From Ophthalmolycus amberensis (lineage: Eukaryota > Chordata > Actinopteri > Perciformes > Zoarcidae): a stretch of DNA of 64,000 nt. Location of the stretch: NCBI GenBank assembly GCA_024529925.1, contig JAFEUB010000499.1:1-64000 (forward strand), written 5' to 3'. Both the position numbers and the translations under genes were made by a program. Under the pieces are notes generated by a model. It was not told the origin of the DNA, searched no databases, and saw nothing but the letters and a program-made list of their open reading frames with translations. Numbering within the stretch: position 1 is the stretch's first letter; each line of letters begins with the position of its first letter. Below, piece after piece: positions 11,866 to 23,320 of this stretch.

Positions 11866-11931
11866 TCTTGGTTTAAGGCCGTCGCCATCTTGGTTTAAGG
11901 AAACCAAGATGGCGACGGCCTTAAACCAAGA
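11866..11931. repeat. Perfect 31-bp inverted repeat with a 4-base loop
   Basis: The left arm (11866-11896) and right arm (11901-11931) are exact reverse complements around the loop AAGG. Both arms contain the motif ccaagatggcg or its complement, which recurs as diverged direct copies down to about 12140. It is a strong cruciform or hairpin former. It probably arose by inverted duplication of the head of a dispersed element. Confidence 0.95.
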
Positions 11932-12290
11932 TGGCTGAAGCCTTAAAGCAAGATGAAGTTGGCCTGAACAAAAGATGGCGACTGCCAAAGACTAAGATGG
12001 TGATAGCCATATCAAAAACCAAGTTGGTGTCGGCCAGAAACCAAGATGGCGACGCCTAAAAATCAAGATGCGGATGCCCAAAAACAAGTTGGCAACGGCC
12101 AGGCCATCGCCATCTTGGTTTAAGGCGTCGCCATCTTGTTTTTTGTCCGTTGCCGTTTTGTTGCAACCAGAAGTGACACAAGTGGGTGGAGCCAAGTACA
12201 ACCGAGCGCTGAATAAGACATTTGTAGGCAACCAAAATGTTACAGTTAACTTTCTTGAAGTGAAAACACGCCCAATGGTCAAACTATGAT
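11932..12290 (+). mobile_element. Head fragment of the dispersed element family, with CCAAGATGG repeats
   Basis: Diverged copies of aaaccaagatggcgac occur at 11932-12140. They are followed by ccagaagtgacacaagtggg and a segment ending near tttcttgaagtgaaaac. The latter part aligns with the reverse complement of 26820-26940, inside copy B of the dispersed family, so this is a fragment of the same element type. Confidence 0.65.
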
Positions 12291-12299
12291 TCTCCACTA

Positions 12300-13480
12300 C
12301 GGTCGCAGTTTATTTAAAAAAGACTGTATGCATTAAAATTGACACGTGTTGCTGAACATTCATGGGAAAGGTTACGTTGATTTTTCTCATCTTCTTTTTT
12401 TGTGTGTAAATTCCTCTTTTCGTCCTCTTGTTCATGTCTTCTCTCGTGTCCCTTTATTCGTCTCATCCGATCATTTTGTAATTTACATCTCTGAAGCAAA
12501 TTAGCGACTTTCCAAGAGACCAGCAGCACTGAGAGCACTCTGACCCCTGAAACCAGCAGAGAAAGAAGAAGTGGTGAGAAAGAGACGAGTTCAGAGGATG
12601 TGGCAGTTATACTGTAATTAGAAAAAGAGCAGATTAGATGGAGAACAGGAGGAAGAAGGATTTAACTCAGGCAGCAGAGGCTGATCCGAGGCCTCGAAGA
12701 AGAGTTTCGTCGTTTCTTCTGGAAGGTTTTGTCTGAAATCAGACTCAACCTCCATCAACCTTCACCGACCCAGATACGAGGCCACAGGAGGAGGCAGAAG
12801 TGTCAGCGGCAGCGCCTTGTCCTCGTTTGACGTTTTGACTCGACAAACGAGCCGTTGTCCTGCTGCTTCCATGACGGCAGTGTTTACAGGCCTGCAGGCA
12901 GGTTTCCAGACACAAACCGACACTGAGACGTATTGAAATCCACAGCCGGCGTTTATCCGATGATAAATGTGAAGCCGTGAGTGCTCTGCACTGAAAAAAC
13001 AACAAAAAAATACCAGTTTTAAATTTAACGGATTCTTGAAAAGACGAACTGGGGAGAGAAACTTTTGTTGAGACAAGTTGAAATAAAGTTTTCTCGTGAT
13101 TTTCAAACGTCGGGATAAAAGCTCGTTGTGTCGAGGTCACATGGTAACTGTCTTGTGATTGCAAGTAAACAAACTTAAACAGTAAAGAATAAAAACATGA
13201 GTTTTCTTCTGGCGATTTTAGTCTTAAAGGAAAGTTCAGCAATTTGTTTTTTTCACCTTTTTATAACTTTTTCTTAGTTTTGACTCCTATTGGTTATATT
13301 TTAAAGGAGTATTCCACATTTCTTACACATGCAGATTCATTTACAAGTCATTGTTAGTGCTGCCCAATCTGTTCAGTTTTGTTTAATGTGGAAATTAAAC
13401 ATTTCTGGAGCAAAATGGCTCCAATATTAGTCATAATAGAGACCATTATTCTCGAATTTGGTTGAAGCTATGACAAGGAA
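12300..13480. other. Non-coding stretch, nothing recognised
   Basis: Short open frames only (up to 165 codons on the minus strand at 12745-13242), none resembling a known protein. No clear repeat. Confidence 0.45.
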
Positions 13481-13484
13481 TCTT

Positions 13485-13620
13485 CATGTTGTGTTGGTTC
13501 TGTCGCCCCCTGTGGGCTAAAGTGGTAGTGTTTCTGAGCACCAGACTCTTTAGAAAACCTCTCATGTTACTGCAGCAGGTCTGACAGTCTGCCCCTCGGT
13601 CTCTGCTGGAGTCTGAGCTG
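13485..13620 (-). repeat. Dispersed repeat; inverted copy at 34415-34555
   Basis: The segment from tgttggttctgtcgccccct to ctgacagtctgcccctc is present in reverse complement at 34415-34555 (gggcagactgtcagacctgc and agtccacagggggcgacaca). It is an interspersed repeat of unknown class. Confidence 0.75.
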
Positions 13621-13763
13621 GAGGAGGTTCTGGTGAACCTGCATGAGTTCATCTGGTTTCACCAGAATCCGACCCGGTGGCTCCGATGACGAGCATCAAG
13701 AATAACTCTATAGAAGCAGACCATCTTCTCTCTGATGGTCTCTTTACTGATGGAGATCTGACA

Positions 13764-13967
13764 GAGGATCAGGACTACACTGAGACTGGTTCATATGGAG
13801 GATCAGGACTACACTGAGACTGGTTCATATAGAGGATCAGGACTACACTGAGACTGGTTCATATAGAGGATCAGGACTACACTGAGACTGGTTCATATAG
13901 AGGATCAGGACTACACTGAGACTGGTTCATATAGAGGATCAGGACTACACTGAGACTGGTTCATACA
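13764..13967. repeat. 34-bp minisatellite, six copies
   Basis: The unit begins gaggatcaggactacactga and ends ctggttcatata. Copies start at 13764, 13798, 13832, 13866, 13900 and 13934 and are almost identical. Confidence 0.97.
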
Positions 13968-14029
13968 TATACCAGTATCTGAAACACCTACGATATACAT
14001 ATAATATTTATGTTTTTTTGCGCTGGTAT

Positions 14030-14330
14030 TGGATCGGTTCTCGGTATCGGGAAGAAATAAAAACATCATCTAGTTTGATGTTGGAACTTTGGTTGAAAGA
14101 AAATAGATCCAAAATAAAACCGCTCACAACAATGTGGATTATCTGGAAAGAGACATTCAACACAATCCGAGTGCCATCTAGTCCCGTTATATGACAGTGA
14201 AGGCAGACATCCCCACCAACAATATCTGGAACACTTGAACTCACGCCGACAATCAGCACCGCTGGGAAGAGGAAATATATGTACTCTTTGATTTTGAGGT
14301 GAACTGTCCCTTTAACTTGGTGGTTTGTGA
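14030..14330. repeat. Teleost dispersed repeat fragment
   Basis: It ends in ttgaggtgaactgtcccttt, a very common terminal motif of a fish interspersed repeat. The upstream part has no coding potential. Recognised from general familiarity only. Confidence 0.45.
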
Positions 14331-14334
14331 CTTC

Positions 14335-15310
14335 AGCAGTAAAGTTGTTGTGAAACAATGTTTAGAGTAACTGAAGTTTCTGGATGAATGTATGTATGCG
14401 ATGAACGTAACCATCACCAGAATGTATTTTGGGGAGACGAGGCTTCTCTTTTTTATTATATTTGAATGTTTTCGATAAAACAAACACTCTGCGCGGAGGC
14501 AGAACTCATTTCCTCTTTTTTAATTGCATCACAAATCCTTTCAGGAATTAATTTTTCCGGTGAAGTGGGGGTGCATTTTAAATCAAGAGTGAGCCGCCTG
14601 ATCACAAGACGTCGACGCTTAATGTAAACCTGAAACAAGTGGAATTTTAAAAAATGACAACAAATGATCACTTCATGCTGCTCAGTTGCCTTCAACCAAA
14701 CAGCGGCAAATAACAACCTTTTTTTTGCAGTGCAGCAATGTGAGGAAAACAAATGTGTGGTTTTGATGATTTTGTGTTCAGTGTGACTTCACCGAGCTTT
14801 GCTTACAGAAACGTCTGGAACAAAGATGCTCTTCAGACCCGCGAGGCCTCCGGGGATTCTGAGGAGTCGTGACGGCAGCAAAGAGGCCACAGATGTGAAT
14901 CCTACTGTGTCCTCTTTGTGAGACATAAGGACCCTAAATGTCCTCTGGGTCAGTTGAACTACACCGTCAGTTGATGTTGAACGGAGCCGATTAAAACAAA
15001 AGCAAAGAAGAACACCTGATGTCAGGCCACGTTCTATAGGTTACCTTTTTCATACTTATATGTGTAAAATAAGTGCTGCAACGCCAGTCCTTCAAATTAA
15101 AAGACTACACGTAGAGCGGTGCAGGGATGATGTAGTTTCGTCAGCAAACAGGAAGTTTTAAACTGTTTATAACTGCCACCGTTATCCGGGAGAAAATACG
15201 TTTCCATGGAAATGTAATTGAGAGTGCAGTTTAGTTGAATGGGATGTTATTTTATACGAGACAGAGTTGTTTATTGGGGTCATAAGCGCTTCCTGTGGCC
15301 ACATGTTGGA
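14335..15310. other. Non-coding stretch, nothing secure
   Basis: No gene recognised. A cttacag acceptor-like site lies at about 14808, followed by about 60 open bases, but no matching donor was identified. Confidence 0.4.
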
Positions 15311-15315
15311 GTCAC

Positions 15316-16052
15316 TCTTGAAATACTTCGTTAGGTTTAATAAAAGATCGTGAAATACTTAATTAGGTTTAATACAAGATCGTAACATACTTAGTTAGGT
15401 TTAATACAAGATCGTAACATACTTAGTTAGGTTTAATACAAGATCGTAAGGTTTAGAAAAAGATCGTAACATACTTAGTTAGGTTTAATACAAGATCGTA
15501 ACATACTTAATTAGGTTTAATAAACGATCGTGAAATACTTCGTTAGGTTTCATAAAAGATCGTGAAATACTTTGTTAGGTTTAGAAAAAGATCGTAACAT
15601 ACTTAGTTAGGTTTAATACAAGATCGTAACATACTTAATTAGGTTTAATAAAAGATCGTGAAATACTTCGTTAGGTTTAATAAAAGATTGTGAAATACTT
15701 CGTTAGGTTTAATAAAAGATCGTGAAATACTTCGTTAGGTTTAGAAAAAGATCGTAACATACTTAGTTAGGTTTAATACAAGATCGTAACATACTTAATT
15801 AGGTTTAATAAAAGATCGTGAAATACTTCGTTAGGTTTCATAAAAGATCGTGAAATACTTAGTTAGGTTTAGAAAAAGATCGTAACATACTTAGTTAGGT
15901 TTAATAAAAGATCGTGAAATACTTCGTTAGGTTTAGAAAAAGATCGTAACATGGTTTCATAAAAGATCGTGAAATACTTCGTTAGCTTTAATAAAAGATG
16001 GTGAAATTCTTCGTTAGGTTAAGGAAAAGATCGTGAAATACTTAGTTAGGTG
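15316..16052. repeat. 32-bp minisatellite, about 23 copies
   Basis: The unit contains ttaggtttaataaaagatcg followed by gaaatacttcg or aacatacttag. Variant units alternate, which suggests duplication of multi-unit blocks. Truncated units occur near 15450 and 15950. No reading frame of note. Confidence 0.95.
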
Positions 16053-16059
16053 CATTATT

Positions 16060-16840
16060 TTCCGTAGGCATCTATACGAACGCTGTATGAAACTAGCCTG
16101 ACGTAATGACATGCATAAAGCAAGAATACTGCTGTTTTCACACGCTGAATGACTTAAAGATCGTCGTGTCGATACTTCATTCTGTGAGAGTGTATTAAAG
16201 GAGACTGAAACAGAAACATTAAAATGTGTCCGTAGTTCTTCAGATAACACATGACTTCTGTGCTTCTGCAGAACTTGATATAATTCCAGCATCCGGCATC
16301 AGGACAAAGTTAAATGATCCTAACGCGTGAGCTCGATCCCTCTCTGGTTTGTTAGTTTGTTAAATTCAGAGAAAGAAGCGCTGCAGAAATCAACCTGCAG
16401 AATCAGTTTGGTTTCACATCGAGAGGTTTCTCTCCTCGAACACTTCCTTCAGGTCGTGTTTGGACACAAGTGAGCCGAGCTGAAGGTGCAAACAGGAGGT
16501 GGAACATTGATTTCTTGTTCACCTCGTAGAGGCTTCGTGTAAAGCAGGAACCGACTCTATTCATCCAAACCCTCTAAAAACAACTCGGTCGGTGAAGTTA
16601 AACCTGGAGTCCTGAGGGAGAGAAAAGCATCCGGCGTGTTTGTTGATGAAGTAGTTTGAGCGAGACATTCGTCCTGTTGGTGTTGCTGGACGTTGACCTA
16701 TATTTCCATTTGTTGCGTTGCCAGGTTGCCGGGTTGCTGGGTGTGAAGGTAGAAACAATGAATTAAAGTAAATTAATTCAATACATTTTGCAAGACTGAA
16801 CTTGTGGTTTGCCATGTATGATCATTTATGTCCTTTTATT
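16060..16840. other. Non-coding stretch, nothing recognised
   Basis: Unique-looking sequence with only short frames. No repeat or gene identified. Confidence 0.45.
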
Positions 16841-16846
16841 TTGCAG

Positions 16847-16978
16847 GATTTGTTTCTTTTATCTTCTAACATCTCTCTTGCTGCACTGCTTCATTCATGT
16901 GAGGAGACACAATCAGGCGACGTGAAGCAGATCAGCACCTTGTCAAAACCCCGACGTCCTGTTCAGAGCCCCAACAGG
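16847..16978 (+). CDS. Candidate internal exon, unidentified gene
   Basis: This 132-bp segment is bounded by a good acceptor (ccttttattttgcag) and a donor (AACAGG|GTGAGA). It is open for 44 codons in phase 0 at both ends. The peptide begins DLFLLSSNISLAALLHSC and ends SKPRRPVQSPNR. It matches no family I can name. It shares strand and phase with the candidate at 19715-19792, so the two could belong to one plus-strand gene, but no further exon ties them together. Chance splice-like patterns are common in this much DNA. Confidence 0.3.
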
Positions 16979-17164
16979 GTGAGAAGGTTTCAAAGAAGGT
17001 TTCAACAGAACCGTCAATAAATGATGAACCTCCAACAGGAAAAAGCATCCTCCATAATTCTCCTGAAGCTTGAATCCACTCTTTTATACGCCGGTGATTC
17101 AAATGTCTGTTGTTGTTTTTTTAAGTGTCTGCACCCAAAAAAAAGAGGAAAGAAAAATATTCAG

Positions 17165-17570
17165 AGAATAATTAGACTCAGTGGCTGAATGAGCAGAGAG
17201 CTCACATGATGATCCTCAGGGTCACAGGTTCAACTTTCCTTTCAAATCCCTAATTTGCGAGTTTGTTTCTCAAAGCTTCGATGTGGAGGAAACATTGAAA
17301 GGCTCTGAGAGAGAAGAGGGTTGAGGCTGTGGCAGCATTAGCTCGCTGCAGCTGCTCTCAGTTTTGGTGTTTTTTGTGGATTTGACAAAGCTCTCACATA
17401 TGAAGACTCAATGGCTCAATCAGCAACAGATCAGATCAGGTTTAGAGGTGAAGGGATCAAGTCACAGCTCTGCTGCTAAAAGAAAAGCTGTTTGCAAGCC
17501 GTCGGTGTAAAAGAGTGACGAGCAGCTCAGTCAGCTGAAGGCTGCAGGTTTGAGTCCCATTTACAGCCTC
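17165..17570 (+). other. tRNA-like promoter boxes, possible SINE remnants
   Basis: B-box-like sequences (aggttcaact near 17227 and ggtttgagtccc near 17550) each follow an A-box-like agtggctgaatg or agctcagtcagc. The boxes are degenerate and the second pair is too closely spaced for a tRNA. Degraded tRNA-derived SINEs are the likeliest explanation. Confidence 0.3.
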
Positions 17571-17699
17571 AAGCTCTCAGTACAGCGTTTATACGGAAGA
17601 GGAGCTTTTATTGTGAAAGGGAGATTCACTTTTTATTTTTATGCACCAAAAGTCAAGAATACAATGATGCTCCAACTAGAGAATAAATAAATCAACAGT

Positions 17700-18130
17700 G
17701 TTCCAGAGGTGGAAATGATGTGTTACTGAAGTAAAAGTAGTCATACTACAGTGTAAACACTCAAGTAAAAGTACAAAAGTATCAACATAAAAATAAACTT
17801 AAATTACCAAAAGTAAAAGTACTCATGATGTATCAAACTGTATCATAATTATTGGTGCATTCATGTGTTCATCACTTGAAGGTGGAGCTCGTTTAAATAC
17901 TTGCTGATAGTTTGTGAATTTAATCAATAAAGTTTTATTTTAACCCAAAACAATACATCCTAATGTATCAGTTGATTAGATTTGGTGTTAAACTAAAGCC
18001 GCAAAGTAACAACAGCTATCACATCAATGTTAAAACGTTTTAAAAAGTATAAAATGTATCCCTAAATTATAGTACAGTACTTAAATGTAATGAGTTAATT
18101 AACCACTTCATTTATGAACCCAGTCTTTTA
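17700..18130 (+). repeat. Dispersed repeat rich in aagtaaaagtac
   Basis: Recurring aagtaaaagtac/caagtaaaagta motifs are typical of an abundant teleost repeat family. Related stretches occur at 10715-10990, 32790-33060, 36460-36600, 37000-37110, 38180-38350, 57130-57545 and 58107-58530. Confidence 0.6.
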
Positions 18131-18632
18131 ATCAATTAAGACAATAAAATGACCAAATGTAAATGAATCCTTATTCTAATTGTCCTAACAAAGCAGGACA
18201 GAGTGTGTTAGTGTTAGTGAACCCCCCTCTGAACTCTACTCAACATGGTACAGTCCAAGTCACCCCCCCCCCCCTATAAAGACCATTGGAAGCTCTCTCT
18301 TCCTGTTTGGCAGTCTGGACCTGGACCTTGAGCAGGTAACATGGATGCTACAAACATTTGGTTAGCATGCTAATGTTATGCTAATATAATTTAGCCACAG
18401 AGGCCTGGGCCCAATAGAGTTGGGGCAGGACTAATGTAAATGTGTATAAATGAGTGTGTGAGTGATGTGTGAACAAACCGCTCTGTGTGAACCTTCAGCA
18501 CACAGAGAGGAATGAACGAGTGAAGTTTGGTGAATGTAAGAGCTGCTGAAGTGGAGATTTATCATCAGAGTCTGAGAACAAACTCATTGAGAGGAAACGT
18601 CCTTTAAAGAGACGTTCAGTTACATTACAGAC

Positions 18633-19090
18633 ATTTAGACTCTACAGGTGAATATTCACCACTTCATCACTCACATTAAGAGACTCTACAGGTGAATATT
18701 CACCACTTCATCACTCACATTAAGAGACTCTACAGGTGAACATTCACCACTTCATCACTCACATTAAGAGACTATACAGGTGAATATTCACCACTTCATC
18801 ACTCACATTTAGAGACTACAGGTGAATATTCACCACTTCATCACTCACATTTAGAGACTACAGGTGAATATTCACCACTTCATCACTCACATTAAGAGAC
18901 TCTACAGGTGAATATTCACCACTTCATCACTCACATTTAGAGACTACAGGTGAATATTCACCACTTCATCACTCACATTAAGAGACTCTACAGGTGAATA
19001 TTCACCACTTCATCACTCACATTAAGAGACTATACAGGTGAATATTCACCACTTCATCACTCACATTAAGAAGACTCTACAGGTGAATAG
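18633..19090. repeat. 41-44-bp minisatellite with a perfect palindrome per unit, about 10 copies
   Basis: The unit reads acattaagagactctacagg, then tgaatattcaccacttcatc, then actc. Each unit carries the 14-bp perfect palindrome GGTGAATATTCACC, except one variant with an ATT to CATT change. The 3-bp difference (actct versus act) gives 44- and 41-bp forms. Confidence 0.95.
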
Positions 19091-19164
19091 AGTCACAACA
19101 TGACCTCATAGATATCACCATGAAACTTCACCACTTCATTACTCACATTAAGATCAGTATTTAT

Positions 19165-19284
19165 TGTATTACAAGTTTTCTGAAATGTTGTGTTTGAATA
19201 TGCAAATGAGGCATTATGTAATGGTAACTTTTGGTGAATTTAGGAGAAATCTACAGACGCAAATAAACAAAGTAGTAAAATAAA
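19165..19284 (+). repeat. Dispersed repeat, copy 2 (copy 1 at 1963-2085)
   Basis: Matches 1963-2085, including gaatttaggagaaatctaca and the end aaagtagtaaaataaa. Confidence 0.75.
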
Positions 19285-19714
19285 TGTTTTATATTCCGCT
19301 CGTTTGAAAGAAGACGAGTTATAGAAGAATAGTCCAAAATCTGTAAATTGAAAATGAAAGCGTCTCACCTCAAATAATATTTTCAAGTAAAAGTAATAAT
19401 ACCACAGTATAACAATACTAATATTAAAATCAAAATGTAGTGTTATACTGTTGTATTACTTACCTTCTGCTCTCTGTGCACACATTTAATGCGTTTTATA
19501 CGTTTATATTTGTCAGATTCTGTGATCAGGAAACATCACTTACAGTATTTGTAACGATAAATATCAACTTTATTTTCACAACAGCAGTATGGCTAACAGA
19601 GAATCTGTTGAGTCACTAAATGTTCTGTATTTCATGGTCTCGCTGGAAACAATTCTGTCTCTGTTTTTATTCTGAACGTCGGCAAAATCACAAAGACAAT
19701 TGTCTTTCTTTCAG

Positions 19715-19792
19715 ACTGAGATTTATCTCCCAACACCTCCGAGTCCAGGAGGAGGAGGAGGAGCTGATGCTGCTGCCACGTGTGAGCTGGAG
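19715..19792 (+). CDS. Candidate internal exon, unidentified gene
   Basis: A 78-bp segment lies between an acceptor with a pyrimidine-rich lead (tgtctttctttcag) and a donor (CTGGAG|GTGAGC). It is open for 26 codons in phase 0 at both ends. The peptide starts TEIYLPTPPSPGGGGG and ends ATCELE. The Gly run comes from a short GGA repeat. It could follow the 16847-16978 candidate without changing frame. No family recognised, and transcript evidence is lacking. Confidence 0.3.
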
Positions 19793-20261
19793 GTGAGCTG
19801 TGACTTGAACAATCGCCTGTTATATTATCGTCTTTCCTTCAATAATAACTATTCTTCTTAAAAAACGGTCTAGTTCAGACACCAAAGGTTTTACTTAAAT
19901 GTGAAGTAGTTAAGGACTCAACCTTCCGTTAAAGAGGTTTAAACTGTGATTTGTTCAGCTGATATTCTAACCCTTGTTCAGATAAGTACGTTTGTAGAAG
20001 AGCTTCGCTAAAGCAACACGTTGCCTGTTAATTCCAGCTTGTCCTATGGGGTGCTTTTATTTTGAAACTCTTGACACTGAAACAGGAAGCTGTTCCTGTT
20101 TAAATCCAAGCTTCCACTTTATTTTGCTGATTTATTAAATGTACTATTATTCTTATCATTGTTAATAGTATTACTTTTATTGTACTATTATTCATATTCT
20201 TTTACTCACGTTAGTTAGCCAGTATGACATGTGGGTATTTTTTGGGGTGTCTCAAAGTACA

Positions 20262-20345
20262 TGTTATTTCATGTACAAGTACATGTTATTTCAGTACAAG
20301 TACATGTTAGATCAGTACAAGTACATGTTAGATCAGTACATATTA
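20262..20345. repeat. Short tandem repeat of about 21 bp (gtacaagtacatgtta)
   Basis: Four or so copies of an agtacaagtacatgttatttc-like unit (about 21 bp), alternating atttca and gatcag endings. Confidence 0.85.
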
Positions 20346-20362
20346 TTTCATGTGACTCTTCC

Positions 20363-21978
20363 GAGATGAAGAGTCAGAGTCACTCTGCCGAGAGTCAGAG
20401 TCACTCTGCCGAGAGTCAGAGTCACTCTGCCGTGATGAAGAGTCAGAGTCACTCTGCCGAGATGAAGAGTCAGAGTCACTCTGCCGTGATGAAGAGTCAG
20501 TCACTCTGCCGAGAGTCAGAGTCACTCTGCCGTGATGAAGAGTCAGTCACTCTGCCGAGAGTCAGAGTCACTCTGCCGTGATGAAGAGTCAGAGTCACTC
20601 TGCCGTGATGAAGAGTTAGTCACTCTGCCGAGAGTCAGAGTCAGAGTCACTCTGCCATGATGAAGAGTCAGTCACTCTGCCGAGAGTCAGTCAGAGTCAC
20701 TCTGCCGTGATGAAGAGTCAGAGTCACTCTGCCGTGATGAAGTCAGAGTCACTCTGCCGTGATGAAGTCAGTCACTCTGCCGTGATGAAGTCAGAGTCAC
20801 TCTGCCATGATGAAGAGTCAGAGTCACTCTGCCGAGATGAAGAGTCAGTCAGTCTGCCGTGATGAAGAGTCAGAGTCACTCTGCCGCGATGAAGAGTCAG
20901 AGTCACTCTGCCGAGAGTCAGAGTCACTCTGCCGTGATGAAGAGTCAGAGTCAGTCTGCCGAGATGAAGAGTCAGAGTCACTCTGCCGTGATGAAGAGTC
21001 AGAGTCACTCTGCCGAGATGAAGAGTCAGAGTCACTCTGCCGTGATGAAGAGTCAGAGTCACTCTGCCGAGATGAAGAGTCAGAGTCACTCTGCCGTGAT
21101 GAAGAGTCAGTCACTCTGCCATGATGAAGAGTCAGTCACTCTGCCGAGAGTCAGAGTCAGAGTCACTCTGCCGAGATGAAGAGTCAGAGTCACTCTGCCG
21201 AGAGTCAGAGTCACTCTGCCGAGAGTCAGAGTCACTCTGCCGAGATGAAGAGTCAGTCAGTCTGCCGTGATGAAGAGTCAGAGTCACTCTGCCGTGATGA
21301 AGAGTCAGAGTCACTCTGCCGTGATGAAGAGTCAGAGTCACTCTGCCATGATGAAGAGTCAGAGTCACTCTGCCATGATGAAGAGTCAGAGTCACTCTGC
21401 CGTGATGAAGAGTCAGAGTCACTCTGCCGTGATGACAAGTCAGAGTCACTCTGCCGTGATGAAGAGTCAGAGTCACTCTGCCATGATGAAGAGTCAGTCA
21501 CTCTGCCGAGAGTCAGAGTCACTCTGCCGAGATGAAGAGTCAGAGTCACTCTGCCGTGATGAAGGGTCAGAGTCACTCTGCCGTGATGAAGAGTCAGTCA
21601 CTCTGCCGCGATGAAGAGTCAGTTACTCTGCCGCGATGAAGAGTCAGAGTCACTCTGCCGCGATGAAGAGTCAGAGTCACTCTGCCGCGATATAGAGTCA
21701 GAGTCAGTCTGCCGCGATGAAGAGTCAGAGTCACTCTTCCGCGATGAAGAGTCAGAGTCACTCTACCGAGATGAAGAGTCAGTCAGTCTGCCGTGATGAA
21801 GAGTCAGAGTCAGTCTGCCGTGATGAAGAGTCAGAGTCAGTCTTCCGTGATGAAGAGTCAGAGTCACTCCACCGAGATGAAGAGTCAGAGTCAGTCTGCC
21901 GTGATGAAGAGTCAGTCACTCTGCCGTGATGAAGAGTCAGAGTCAGTCTGCCGTGATGAAGAGTCAGAGTCACTCTGC
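20363..21978. repeat. 27/21-bp composite minisatellite, about 1.6 kb
   Basis: Two unit forms mix. The longer has gatgaagagtcagagtcact then ctgccgt (27 bp). The shorter has gagagtcagagtcactctgcc (21 bp). Both are multiples of 3, so Ser/Glu-rich and Ser/Asp-rich frames run open on both strands. These are array artefacts. Substitutions (cactct/cagtct, cgtg/cgag/cgcg) mark blocks of related units. The unit core CAGAG-TCA-CTCTG is self-complementary. Confidence 0.96.
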
Positions 21979-21979
21979 T

Positions 21980-23318
21980 GCGTATCGATCGCTCAACCTG
22001 TTGTTACTGAAGATGTTTCTGATTCATCGGCTCGTTTCAACGTATTTTGATCAGATCTCGCCAAAATAAAAGCTGAGCGAGACTCAAACAATCGGGCGTT
22101 GGTGACGGGGGGGAAAGAAAAAGAGAAAGTTGAGATTCGACACACATTTGGAGTTTAATTGAGTCTCTGTTGTATCACAGCTCGTAGTGTTTAATGAGTT
22201 TCCTCTTGTATGTGTTTTTCTATTAGCGAGCACGTTAAGCAACCCACCGCTGTAACAACGCTTCTGTCCCCCGTGAGGGATCAAACCGGGAGGAGCTGAT
22301 GGTGCAGCCGACCGTTTATCCTCCTCCTCCTCCTCCTCCTCCTCCTCTGTGGTAAGACAGTAATACTGTAGTGTTTTCTTTACATGGGTGGGGTCCTGAT
22401 TTCCTGAAACGTTCTTTGTTTTTAAACGTCACCAGAAGACGAACCTCCAAACTGTAGCTTTATTTTCTGTTACTTCGTCTTCATGTTGGTGAACAAATTC
22501 TTCATCAGAATTTATTTAAATGTATTTTTTAATCTGCTTTCAAACATATTCTCCAATTATCACTTTAAACAAACAAAGGGAACTTTAAAGGACAATTCTG
22601 GTGCTTTTGCATTGAAAATTGCATATTTTACAATTTTCCAAAGCAAATAATCTTCTCTTTCTCGTTAATCTCTTCGTTTTTAGATTAACTTCCTTCCAGG
22701 CAGCTGTAGACTTTAGGAAATTTAAATATTTACACAAAACATCAGGAACGTCTCTTGTTAACATGCAGCTGCTGGAAAAAACCCTCTGTTATTAAGTCCA
22801 CTTAAAGACGACATGTTGCTCATTAAATCTTGTGTTGTGGAGGCGTTTGGTTGTGATTTGTGACAGTTATGATGCCAATTATTAAATTACTGTTTTGGAC
22901 TCTTCAGAATATATCATGTGGTAAATTTGGTGAAGTTTGAATAAAAATGTAACGTCCAGAAATATGTTATTATTATAAGTCAGAGAAAATCAAATCTCGA
23001 CATCTTTACAAACAGGAAGTGCTAACAGCTAAAGCAGCATATCGTTAACGCCACTCATAGTCCTCAGAGGATGAACCCTGATGACTGGTGAGAAGAAGAA
23101 GACGCTGCACATCAATCCTGAACTTCATGTTTTTAGTTTTTCTTCAGGATCAAAGTGATCGTTGTCTGAACATCAATGATGTCGTTACAAGCAAGAAAGA
23201 TAATTCGTCTTATTCATTCGAACAGTTGAATAAATGAAAACATGGAACAAACGACAGAGAACCAGAAAATAAGTCTCCTCAAAATGATCTGGAGGGGGGG
23301 GGGCTGGGATTGGTCCAG
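21980..23318. other. Non-coding stretch with a short CTC repeat
   Basis: Contains (CTC)n at about 22318-22347 and otherwise unique-looking sequence with no recognised gene. Confidence 0.45.
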
Positions 23319-23320
23319 TT

